Shown: positions 1-9,546 of the stretch, one piece after another
Layout of the letters: every line of letters starts with the position of its first letter
Position numbering within the stretch: position 1 is the stretch's first letter
Assembly (NCBI GenBank): GCA_049840595.1
Contig: JASGKO010000013.1
Location: forward strand, 1-11,561
DNA length: 11,561 nucleotides
Direction of reading: 5' to 3'
DNA from: JASGKO01 sp049840595
Lineage (GTDB): Bacteria; Verrucomicrobiota; Verrucomicrobiia; Chthoniobacterales; Chthoniobacteraceae
Notes under the pieces: model-generated
What the model was told of the DNA's origin: nothing
Database searches by the model: none
What the model saw: only the letters and a program-made list of their open reading frames with translations
Translations under genes and position numbers: made by a program

Positions 1-30
1 GAGGATCTTGGAGAGAAATCGATAGAATCG

Positions 31-68
31 GTAAAAAGAAATGGGAGGAGAATTTGCATTCTCCTCCC
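31..68 (-). terminator. Rho-independent terminator of the histone-like gene
   Basis: A perfect 11-bp inverted repeat pairs 43-53 with 58-68 around a 4-base loop (TTGC). Read on the minus strand the stem is followed by ATTTCTTTTTACC, a good U-tract. It lies 25 bases past the stop codon of the minus-strand histone-like gene, the expected place for its terminator. Confidence 0.85.
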
Positions 69-93
69 ACAAAAGTTTTCTGAAGCAACGGGG

Positions 94-279
94 TTACTTC
101 TTCTTGGCAACGGCCTTCTTGGCTGGAGCAGCTTTCTTCGCCGGAGCGGCTTTTTTGGCCGGAGCAGCTTTCTTGACAGCAGCTGGCTTTTTGGCAGCCA
201 GCTTCTTGGGAGCCGCTTTCTTCACCGGTGCCTTCTTAGCAGGAGCTGCTTTTTTGGCCGGGGCTTTCTTAACGGGCAT
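94..279 (-). CDS. Histone H1-like Lys/Ala/Pro-rich small basic protein
   Basis: The 61-residue protein is made almost only of Lys, Ala, Pro and Val. It has 23 lysines in KK pairs and no acidic or aromatic residue. The units KKAAPA and KKAPVKKAAP resemble eukaryotic histone H1 tails and the bacterial Hc1/AlgP-type tails, so it probably binds DNA non-specifically by charge and acts in nucleoid compaction. There is no globular domain or signal peptide. The ATG at 277-279 is preceded by a G-rich ribosome-binding site (G-run at 287-292, 7 bases upstream). It has its own strong terminator and probably its own promoter, so it is monocistronic. Its low complexity means homology cannot assign a precise family. 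That it is a real gene is well supported by start, ribosome-binding site and terminator. Confidence 0.82.
   Translation of the reverse strand: MPVKKAPAKKAAPAKKAPVKKAAPKKLAAKKPAAVKKAAPAKKAAPAKKAAPAKKAVAKKK
121..174 (-). repeat. Three 18-bp tandem repeats inside the histone-like gene
   Basis: Units 121-138, 139-156 and 157-174 are near-identical 18-mers, each encoding KKAAPA (protein residues 36-53). They differ at a few bases, mostly synonymous. Such in-frame repeats commonly change copy number, so the length of the protein may vary among strains. Confidence 0.8.
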
Positions 280-332
280 CTAATTTCCCCCCTTTCGATC
301 CGCAGTTGCGGGTGTGTTGAGACATTGTTTCG

Positions 333-346
333 AGATCATGTGATCT
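333..346. promoter_or_regulatory. Dyad AGATCA-TG-TGATCT, possible operator
   Basis: This is a perfect 6+6 inverted repeat with a 2-base centre, located about 55 bases upstream of the histone-like start codon and just downstream of the tentative promoter. Its shape suits a dimeric regulator or a small leader hairpin. No regulator family can be named. Confidence 0.3.
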
Positions 347-355
347 GATGCATCT

Positions 356-384
356 TGAGTAATGAACTATGGATAAACAGTCAA
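356..384 (-). promoter_or_regulatory. Tentative sigma70-type promoter of the histone-like gene
   Basis: On the minus strand TTGACT (379-384) is followed after 17 bases by TACTCA (356-361). The -35 is good and the -10 weak. It would give a leader of roughly 70 bases containing the dyads at 333-346 and 300-311. Confidence 0.3.
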
Positions 385-570
385 CTTTTTTCTTGCAAAG
401 CGGACGGCAATATCATGATCCGCACAACCCGCTCCCGACACGGAAGTTGCGTTTGTTTTACATTTTTCAACACAAGTAAACAGACGCGCAATTCAATATT
501 GATGCGGCTTCGCAAGCCGCGCGGCCATTCCGATTCATGAGCGGCGCGCAAAATGGATGCGAAAAAAATC

Positions 571-602
571 CGTGCGAAAAAAATTTGAAATTTTTTCGCA
601 CG
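571..602 (-). terminator. Terminator downstream of coaC
   Basis: A 12-bp stem pairs CGTGCGAAAAAA (571-582) with TTTTTTCGCACG (591-602) around an 8-base loop. A further T-run follows on the minus strand (561-567). It sits 14 bases beyond the coaC stop and would end the yicC-gmk-coaC transcript. The A/T-rich stem could work in both directions. Confidence 0.7.
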
Positions 603-616
603 CGCCGCGAAAAAAT

Positions 617-1165
617 TCAGCGCGTCGCGAGAATCTCTTCCGCACGCGTGATGATCTCATCGACCTGCCACAATCTCCCGATGCCCTCGTAGCCACACGC
701 GAGCAAGCCCTCCTCGGGGCCGATGAAGTGCGCGCCGCGCGTCTTGAGCGTCTCCACATTCTGCTGCGTCGCGGCGTGCAGCCACATCTTGCCATTCATC
801 GCGGGGGCGATGAGCAGTGGCGCGAGCGTCGCGAGTGCGATCTCGGTGAGCACGTTGTTGGCAAAGCCGTGCGCGAGCTCCGCGATGACGTTCGCCGTCG
901 CGGGCGCGATGAGCAGCAGGTCCGCCTGGTCGGCGAGCTCGATGTGGCCTGGCTGCCAGCCTGGCTTCTCGCTGAAGACATCGGTGAGCACGGGATGGCG
1001 CGAGAGCGTCTGCAGCGTGAGCGGTGTGATGAACTGCTGCGCGCCATGCGTCATCACCACGCGCACGTCGTAGTCGCGCTTCTTGAGCTTGCTCACGAGA
1101 TCCGCGGCCTTGTAGGCGGCGATGGAGCCGGTGATGCCGACGACGATGGTCTTACGTGCGCTCAT
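617..1165 (-). CDS. coaC: Phosphopantothenoylcysteine decarboxylase (CoaC), flavoprotein
   Basis: The 182-residue protein covers only the flavoprotein (CoaC) half of the usual CoaBC fusion. It decarboxylates 4'-phosphopantothenoyl-cysteine to 4'-phosphopantetheine in coenzyme A synthesis, using FMN. Visible family motifs are the N-terminal VVGITGSIAAYKAADL FMN-binding start, GHIELADQADLLLIAPATAN with the expected active-site His, APAMNGKMW (the PxMNxxMW motif) and LLACGYEGIGRL with the catalytic Cys. The frame ends right after this domain, so CoaB must be encoded elsewhere. Its ATG overlaps the gmk stop by 4 bases (ATGA), implying translational coupling. Other HFCD flavoproteins such as the UbiX or EpiD types share the fold, but the motifs and the gmk neighbour favour CoaC. 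Confidence 0.88.
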   Translation of the reverse strand: MSARKTIVVGITGSIAAYKAADLVSKLKKRDYDVRVVMTHGAQQFITPLTLQTLSRHPVLTDVFSEKPGWQPGHIELADQADLLLIAPATANVIAELAHGFANNVLTEIALATLAPLLIAPAMNGKMWLHAATQQNVETLKTRGAHFIGPEEGLLACGYEGIGRLWQVDEIITRAEEILATR

Positions 1166-1770
1166 TGAGAGAGGATCATACGATGGCTGCGCATGCGCTC
1201 GGCGCGCACGATGGCGCGGAAGTTCACCTCATCATCCTCCGCGCTGCCACTGAGTATGGTGTAGCGATAGCTGCGCCACTCGGCCATCTCGCCGATCGCA
1301 TTGCGCAGGCGCACCTCGATCTGCTCGGCGGAATCGGTGCCGCGATCCGTAAGACGGCGCTTCAACTCCGCGAAGCTTGGCGGCATGAGAAAGATATCCA
1401 CTAGTGAACTCTGAATCTCCGCATCGGCAAAGTGGCGGATGGCGGCGGCGCCCTGGATATCCACATCCATGAGCACATCATGCCCCGCGAGCAGCGACTC
1501 CATCACCGTCTCGCGCAGCGTGCCGTAGCGATGCCCATGCACGCGCGCATGTTCGAGAAAGTCCCCTTCATTGACCCGCCGCTCGAAATCCTCGGGCGTG
1601 AGGAAGAAGTATTCGCGGCCATGTTCCTCCCCTGGACGCGGCTGGCGCGTGGTGCAGGAGATGGAGTAAACGAAATCGTCCTCGGGCTTCAACCGCTTGA
1701 GCAAAGTGCTTTTGCCGCCCCCGGATGGGGCGGAGATGACGAAGAGAATGCCGCGGCGCTGAATGTTCAT
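1162..1770 (-). CDS. gmk: Guanylate kinase
   Basis: The protein has 202 residues, the normal length for the family, and phosphorylates GMP to GDP with ATP in the cytoplasm. It starts MNIQRRGILFVISAPSGGGKST, with the P-loop SAPSGGGKST at about residues 13-22. The GMP-binding region SCTTRQPRPGEEHGREYFF and the DVDIQGAA segment follow, then an arginine-rich lid, so the active site looks complete. It begins 18 bases after the yicC stop and overlaps coaC by 4 bases. The order yicC-gmk-coaC is a common bacterial arrangement; rpoZ, often found between gmk and coaBC, is absent here. No frameshift is visible. Confidence 0.95.
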   Translation of the reverse strand: MNIQRRGILFVISAPSGGGKSTLLKRLKPEDDFVYSISCTTRQPRPGEEHGREYFFLTPEDFERRVNEGDFLEHARVHGHRYGTLRETVMESLLAGHDVLMDVDIQGAAAIRHFADAEIQSSLVDIFLMPPSFAELKRRLTDRGTDSAEQIEVRLRNAIGEMAEWRSYRYTILSGSAEDDEVNFRAIVRAERMRSHRMILSQ

Positions 1771-1788
1771 CGAAGAAAAGTGCGGTGA

Positions 1789-2658
1789 TTATTCGATATT
1801 CTGAATTTGCTCGCGGATTTTTTCCATCTCCGCTTTGCAAGTCACCACGAGCTGGGAAATTTCCACGTCGTTCGCCTTCGAGCCGAGAGTATTAAACTCG
1901 CGGTAGATCTCCTGAATCATGAAATCGAGGGTGCGCCCGACCGGCTCGGTCTTGCGCAGGTGATGGGCGAATTGCGCGAGATGGCTTTCGAGGCGGGTGA
2001 GTTCCTCGGAGACGTCCGACTTGTCGGCGAAGATCACCAGTTCCTTCGCAAGGCGATCATCATCGACCGGCACGTCGATGCCCGCCTTTTGAATGCGCTC
2101 CAGCAACGCCTGCCGGTACTTGCGAATGACCCGGCTGCGCGAGGCGGATCTTGCGCAGGGACTGGCGCACGAGCTTCAAGCGCTTGATGAGGTCCTTGGC
2201 GAGGTGCTTGCCTTCCTTCTCGCGCATCTTGATCAGATCATCGAGCGCTTCACCAAGGGCCTTGGCGATGTGCTCCCAGGCGTCCTTGGGCGAAATCTGT
2301 TCCTCCGGCACTTTCATCACACCCGGCGCGCGCAGGATGGTCTCAATGCTGATCTCGCCGCCGGTCTTCAGTTCCTTCTGCAGATCGAGCATCGCCTTAT
2401 AGTAATGGCGGGCGAGCGCAGTATCGAGCATGGACTTGGGCGTGGTGCCGGTGGCCTCCAGGGTGACGGTGACATTCAACCTGCTGCGCGAGACCCGCGC
2501 ATTCACGGCATCGCGCACCTGGGCCTCCAGCAGCGTGAGCTCGCGGGAAGATTGATCATCACCTCGCTCTGCTTGCGGTTCACGGAGTTCAGCTCCACGC
2601 AAATTTTCGTGCCGTTGTAGGCGGACTGGCCCCGGCCATAGCCGGTCATACTTCTCAT
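1789..2658 (-). CDS. yicC: YicC-family endoribonuclease, frame broken by two single-base indels
   Basis: Three consecutive minus-strand frames together give a full YicC protein of about 289 residues, the family's normal size. The start is MRSMTGYGRG (ATG 2656-2658), the YicC N-terminal signature. The middle runs from SSRELTLLEAQVRDAV to about LRKIRL. The C-terminal domain (DUF1732) has SEELTRLESHLAQF, GRTLDFMIQEIYREFNTLGSK and ends EKIREQIQNIE. YicC proteins are RNA endonucleases linked to RNA turnover and stress. One base is missing near 2545/2546: CTT-CC_-CGC-GAG, a Pro codon lacking its third base. One is extra at 2140-2143: CTCG, a Leu codon with two possible third bases. No conserved residue appears lost, so the breaks are probably consensus errors. 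It precedes gmk by 18 bases. A second possible start is the ATG at 2647-2649. Confidence 0.87.
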
Positions 2659-2723
2659 AAGCTCACGATTGCCGTGCGGGGACGGCTTTGGAAGGAAAAA
2701 CTTTGTTGCCCTGCGGGCGATCC

Positions 2724-3299
2724 CTACGCCTGGCCGCGGTGGTCGCGCAGGGTCTGCCACTTTCGGATGAGGCGCTGCATACTTTCATCCAAGCCGAGGC
2801 CGAGCGCCTCCTCCACCGTAAACCAGCGGAGGGCTTTGCTCTCCTCGCTGATCTGGAACTGCGCATCGCGCGGCGCGATGAGCACGAAGCGGATATCGTA
2901 GTGCTCGTGGGGCGGCTCGCCTTTTTTCGGATTTTCGGGAATGGGGTGGATATCCAGATCGAACGGCTTGGCCGAGGCCACGATGAGCCCGCTGATGCCC
3001 GACTCCTCCTCGGCCTCGCGTTGCGCGACCTGCAGCACATCCTCCACGCCGTCGCAGTGGCCGCCGAATTGCAGCCATTTATCGAGAAAGCGATGGTGAT
3101 TAAGCAAGGCCCGCGAACCATCGTGATTCACCACCAGCGCGCTGCCGGTGAAGTGCCCGGGAAAACAATCGCGATAAAAGCAGCGCGGTTCCTCCAACAG
3201 CGCCCGCATGCGTTCGCGGGCGAGGGCCTCGATGGGGGAATGGGTGAGATCAATGGTGGAAAGAGCGGTGACGAAGAATGTTGCGATCCATGCGCGCAC
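2724..3299 (-). CDS. NUDIX hydrolase
   Basis: This 191-residue protein carries a perfect Nudix box, Gx5Ex7REUxEExGU. It is seen as GHCDGVE, then seven residues, then REAEEESGI (about residues 79-101). NUDIX enzymes hydrolyse nucleoside diphosphates linked to another moiety, with a divalent metal held by the box glutamates. Around the box, RDCFPGHFTGSALVV and HHRFLDKWLQFGGH match a group of NUDIX proteins annotated only by fold, so the substrate cannot be named. The start is the GTG at 3297-3299. It keeps the alpha-helical segment that relatives have before the CFYRDCFPGH block; an internal ATG at 3207-3209 would remove it. It lies 65 bases upstream of yicC on the same strand and may be co-transcribed. 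It is divergent from mqnD, with about 80 bases between. Confidence 0.88.
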   Translation of the reverse strand: MRAWIATFFVTALSTIDLTHSPIEALARERMRALLEEPRCFYRDCFPGHFTGSALVVNHDGSRALLNHHRFLDKWLQFGGHCDGVEDVLQVAQREAEEESGISGLIVASAKPFDLDIHPIPENPKKGEPPHEHYDIRFVLIAPRDAQFQISEESKALRWFTVEEALGLGLDESMQRLIRKWQTLRDHRGQA

Positions 3300-3379
3300 A
3301 CCATTACCGAGTCATCGCCTTCGCACAAGCCGCCATCTTTTTCCTCGCCCGCTTTTCTGCGGCGGCTATAGGTCTCTGC

Positions 3380-4254
3380 ATGCAGATTCCGAAGTTTTCA
3401 CCCTGGGGCATTCGCCCGATCCTGATGACGCCTTCATGTTCTACGCACTCGCGAAGGACAAGATCGATACGCACGGCTACCATTTCGAGCACATCCTGCA
3501 GGATATCCAGACGCTGAACGAACGCGCGACCCGCGGGGAACTGCACATCTCCGCCATCTCGATCCACGCCTACGCCTACGTGCTGGACAAATACGCGCTG
3601 CTCCCCTGCGGTGCGAGCATGGGCGACGGCTACGGCCCGATGGTGATCGGCCTCACCCGCGACGGCCTCGCGGAAAATGCGAGCGACGATGAAATCCGCG
3701 CGTGGCTGAAGGGCAAGCGGATCGCCATCCCCGGCGCGATGACCAGCGCGGCGCTGGCGCTCTGGCTCTACCTTGGCGAGAAACCGGAGAACTCGGTGGT
3801 CGTTCCCTTCGACGAAATCTTCGACTACGTGCGCGACGGCAAGGCCGACGTGGGCGTGATCATTCACGAGGGCCAGCTCACCTATGCGCGCGATGGGTTC
3901 CTCAAGGTCGTGGACTTCGGCGAATGGTGGAAGAACAAGACCGGCTGGCCACTGCCGCTCGGGGGCAACGTGATCCGCAAGGACATCCCGCCCGCCCTGC
4001 GCAGTGAGTTGAACGAAATCCTCTACCGCAGCGTGAAATACGGTCTCGAAGATCGCGTGGCCGGGGTGGAGCATGCGATGCCGCTCGCCCGCGGGATGGA
4101 TACGACGCTCGCCGACCAGTTCATCGGCATGTACGTGAACGATTATACGCTCGACTACGGTGAATCCGGTCGCGCTTCGATCCGGCTCTTTCTTTCCGAA
4201 GGGCATCGGCTTGGCTTCCTGCCTGCACCGGTGGAGTTGGAATTTGTGAGCTAG
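3380..4254 (+). CDS. mqnD: MqnD/MqnA-family menaquinone (futalosine pathway) enzyme, probable indel near start
   Basis: The protein belongs to the VitK2_biosynth family (PF02621; MqnA/MqnD, periplasmic-binding-protein-like fold). The opening TLGHSPDPDDAFMFYALA, the ILQDIQTLNERATRGELHISAIS block, LPCGASMGDGYGPM and DVGVIIHEGQLTY are typical of members annotated as 1,4-dihydroxy-6-naphthoate synthase-like. Such enzymes act on the cyclic dehypoxanthine futalosine branch to menaquinone. The likely ATG (3380-3382, reading MQIP) is one frame away from the conserved body, which is open from 3400 on. One base therefore seems missing between about 3390 and 3399, for example the third base of the Pro codon or one T of the TTTT run. 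Restored length is about 291 residues. MqnD is favoured over MqnA from the SPDPDD start, but the family also contains uncharacterised members. No other menaquinone gene is in the window. Confidence 0.72.
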
Positions 4255-4539
4255 ATTTGTGAATTGAGCGCAAGGCGGCGCGGAAAACGCGCACTGATCG
4301 TCAGCGCGCAGGCTCTGAATATTTGCGATGGTCATAGACCGCCGCTACAACCGCGCTTTCCAGCGTCCCTCTTGAACGCAGGATTTTTGTGGGAATATGG
4401 GTTCGGTGGTTTTTACCACCGGCTTATTTCCGACGCCCCTCCGGGGCTGAAACCGCGTGGAATCCGGATGGCGTAAAATTAAATTCGGCCTACGCACCTT
4501 GTGTTCATGCGGGTTCGCGAGTTTTTTCCAAAAAAGCAG
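4255..4539. repeat. Gene-free, hairpin-rich stretch, probable dispersed repeat remnants
   Basis: No gene is supported between mqnD and the tRNA promoter. Several compact hairpins occur in a row. GCGCACTGA/TCAGCGCGC (4289-4309) has a mismatch. GGTC-ATA-GACC (4330-4340) is followed by GCCGCTACA. CGGTGGT-TTTT-ACCACCG (4404-4421) has a 7-bp stem and T4 loop. GCCCC-TCC-GGGGC spans 4435-4447. The blocks around GGTCATAGACCGCCGCTACA and the ACCACCGGCTTATTTCCG/GCCCCTCCGGGGC pair resemble sequences I recall as intergenic repeats in Verrucomicrobia genomes; this is memory, not a search. The first hairpin may help end mqnD transcription but lacks a U-tract. Confidence 0.45.
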
Positions 4540-4567
4540 TTGCCGACCTTGGAATGACTGCTACTTT
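4540..4567 (+). promoter_or_regulatory. Putative promoter of the initiator tRNA
   Basis: TTGCCG (4540-4545), a 16-base spacer and TACTTT (4562-4567) resemble a sigma70-type promoter. Transcription would start at about 4574, a few bases before the mature tRNA 5' end, as is common for single tRNA genes. Confidence 0.45.
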
Positions 4568-4580
4568 GTCAGTCCTCAAA

Positions 4581-4656
4581 CGCGGGTGGAGCAGCCTGGT
4601 AGCTCGTCAGGCTCATAACCTGAAGGCCGCGGGTTCAAATCCCGCCCCCGCAACCA
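4581..4656 (+). tRNA. Initiator tRNA-fMet (anticodon CAT), CCA encoded, one acceptor base missing
   Basis: The sequence folds as an initiator tRNA. The D arm is GAGC-AGCCTGGTA-GCTC. The anticodon stem is TCAGG/CCTGA with loop CTCATAA (CAT at 4614-4616). The T arm is GCGGG-TTCAAAT-CCCGC, and the 3' end is CCCCGCA-A-CCA. The C1:A72 mismatch, the bacterial initiator hallmark, is present (C 4581, A 4652). Two features are odd. The 5' acceptor strand has only six bases before T8 (CGCGGG; the family has CGCGGGG), so G7, the partner of C66, is missing. Position 29:41 is A:T (4609, 4621), leaving two rather than three consecutive G:C pairs above the anticodon loop, a variation reported in some bacterial initiators. 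The missing G is probably a G4-run sequencing deletion. Confidence 0.93.
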
Positions 4657-4718
4657 CTTTGAGATTTCCTCAGTGGCTCGCTGCTCCAAATTTATCTCAA
4701 TCCCCTCTCCTCCGAGGA

Positions 4719-4746
4719 TTGACGATTAGCAACGGTTTTCTACCCT
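4719..4746 (+). promoter_or_regulatory. Tentative promoter abutting the chrA start codon
   Basis: TTGACG (4719-4724), 16 bases, then TACCCT (4741-4746) directly precede the ATG at 4747. If used, the transcript would be leaderless or start inside the first codons. No ribosome-binding site is visible close to the ATG, which fits either reading. Confidence 0.25.
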
Positions 4747-5987
4747 ATGGAAAAATCGGATTCCTTGGCTGTCAGTGAACCAACTTCCATTTCTGCCACC
4801 GCCTCCAAGCGCTTGGGAGGCTATGGGGAAATCTTTTCGGTCTTCCTCCGCCTAGGGCTGACCTCTTTTGGCGGGCCGGTCGCGCATTTCGGATATTTTC
4901 ACCGGGAATTCGTGCTCCGGCGGCAGTGGATTGGCGAGGCGGCGTATGCGGATTTGCTGGCGCTTTGCCAGTTTCTGCCCGGGCCAGCAAGCAGTCAGGC
5001 GGGGTTTCTTCTCGGCTGCATGCGCGGGGGGCTGACAGGTGGACTGCTGGCGTGGGCGGCTTTTACGGGCCCCTCCGCCATTTTGATGATCCTATTTGCC
5101 ATGGGACTGCATACCCTGCCGCTGGGAAACCAGGCGGGGTGGTTGATCGGGCTCAAAGTCGCTGCCGTGGCGGTGGTGGCGCAGGCGATCCTCGTGATGG
5201 CAGTTAAATTGTGCCGGATTTTCTGCGCATACTGCTCGCGGGGCTGGCGGCGGCGGCGTTGTTGCTGGCCAATCCGGGGTGGCTGCAACCGCTGATCATT
5301 GCGCTGGGTGGCCTGGTGGGGCTGGCCCTGTTACGAGGAAAGGCCACCCCGACGACAGAGGAAGCTCCGCGTGCGCCCGGGGTGCTTTCCTCGAAACGCT
5401 TCGCAATGACGCTACTGGTGGTCTTTGCCCTTCTTTTGGGGACCACCTTCTGGCTGACCTCAGATAACGTGTGGGTGAAAACCTTCGGCATCTTCTATCG
5501 CACGGGGGCGCTCGTCTTTGGCGGTGGGCATGTGGTGTTGCCGCTGCTCCAGGCCGGAACGGTGGATACGGGGCTGGTAAGTCATGATCGCTTTCTGGCG
5601 GGGTATGGGGCGGCGCAGGCGTTGCCGGGACCGCTCTTCGCCTTCTCGGCATTTTTGGGGGCCAGCATTTCCACCTCGCCTATATTGATGGGGCTCTGGT
5701 GTCTGGCCGCCATTTACCTCCCCGCCCTGCTGTTGGCGGCGGGGGGATTGCCTTTTTGGTCGCTATTAAACGCCAGCCGTCCGGCTCGGGCAGCCCTGTT
5801 GGGAGCGAATGCCGTGGTGGTTGGGTTGCTCGTCGCGGTCTTTATTAGCGCCATCGGCCAAAACCATCTCCTCTCCCTTCCCACTGGTTTGCTCGGAGTG
5901 GTGGCTTTCGTCATTTTACAGGGGACAAAAATCCCAAACTGGCTGGTAGTGATCGCATGCGCATTGGCAGGCCAAATCTTTTTGTAA
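4747..5987 (+). CDS. chrA: Chromate transporter, ChrA (CHR) family, frame broken once
   Basis: Two overlapping frames join into one protein of about 413 residues, the size of two-domain ChrA transporters. These inner-membrane proteins export chromate, and each half carries a copy of the same motifs. The N-terminal half has LTSFGGPVAHFGYFHREFV and QFLPGPASSQAGFLLG. The C-terminal half has TGALVFGGGHVVLPLLQ and AQALPGPLFAFSAFLGA. Many hydrophobic membrane segments lie between them. The break is at 5213/5214, TTG-TG_-CCG-GAT: a Cys codon without its third base, after which the downstream frame continues. The GTG at 5211 could be mistaken for a separate start of a C-terminal protein. One missing base is simpler, although genuine split chrA gene pairs do exist. 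Substrate specificity beyond the family assignment is not visible. Confidence 0.86.
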
Positions 5988-6093
5988 AAAATCGTCGAAT
6001 CCTGTCCGCGTCTCGCTCATGGTTTCCGAACCGCGCGACCTTGCACGAGAAGGTTGCCGATTAAAAAGACCGCTGCTAAACAGCACCACGCCC

Positions 6094-9406
<3,313 letters not shown>

Positions 9407-9421
9407 GACTACCTAAGAGAT

Positions 9422-9480
9422 CGTCCGCAGATTTCGCCAATTAAAAAGGCAGTCTGAAAAATCGGCGGAAGCTGTGGACG
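9422..9480. repeat. Imperfect inverted repeat between carB and cysE
   Basis: CGTCCGCAGATTTCGCC (9422-9438) can pair with GGCGGAAGCTGTGGACG (9464-9480), with three imperfect positions, around a 25-base loop. It lies 16 bases after the carB stop and could act as a transcript-end hairpin. No U-tract follows, so calling it a terminator would be speculative. Confidence 0.35.
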
Positions 9481-9546
9481 AAACCTCCCCTGCCCGATCA
9501 TACGTGACGCCCGGGGTGGTTTGCGCTATGTTTTCCACTCCAGCCC

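Larger units (their letters stand above)
280..616. other. Intergenic region between coaC and the histone-like gene
   Basis: No convincing gene is visible in these 337 bases; the short plus-strand open frame at 355-540 has no family resemblance. The stretch holds the leader and promoter region of the histone-like gene. It also has a CCGCA-GT-TGCGG inverted repeat at 300-311, a 14-base dyad at 333-346, a 7-bp hairpin at 504-520 (GCGGCTT/AAGCCGC, no U-tract), and the coaC terminator at 571-602. Confidence 0.6.

Noticed and set aside
557..1168. 203-residue plus-strand open frame opposite coaC
   Set aside because: It is an antisense shadow of coaC that also runs through the terminator hairpin; composition is Arg/Glu/His-rich with no family motif.
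3304..4335. 343-residue minus-strand open frame opposite mqnD
   Set aside because: It is the antisense shadow of a high-GC gene. The plus-strand frame has clear MqnD-family motifs, while the antisense translation is His/Arg/Ala-rich without family features.
4389..4778. 129-residue open frame across the tRNA
   Set aside because: It reads through the hairpin repeats and the whole initiator tRNA into the chrA start, with no conserved protein feature.
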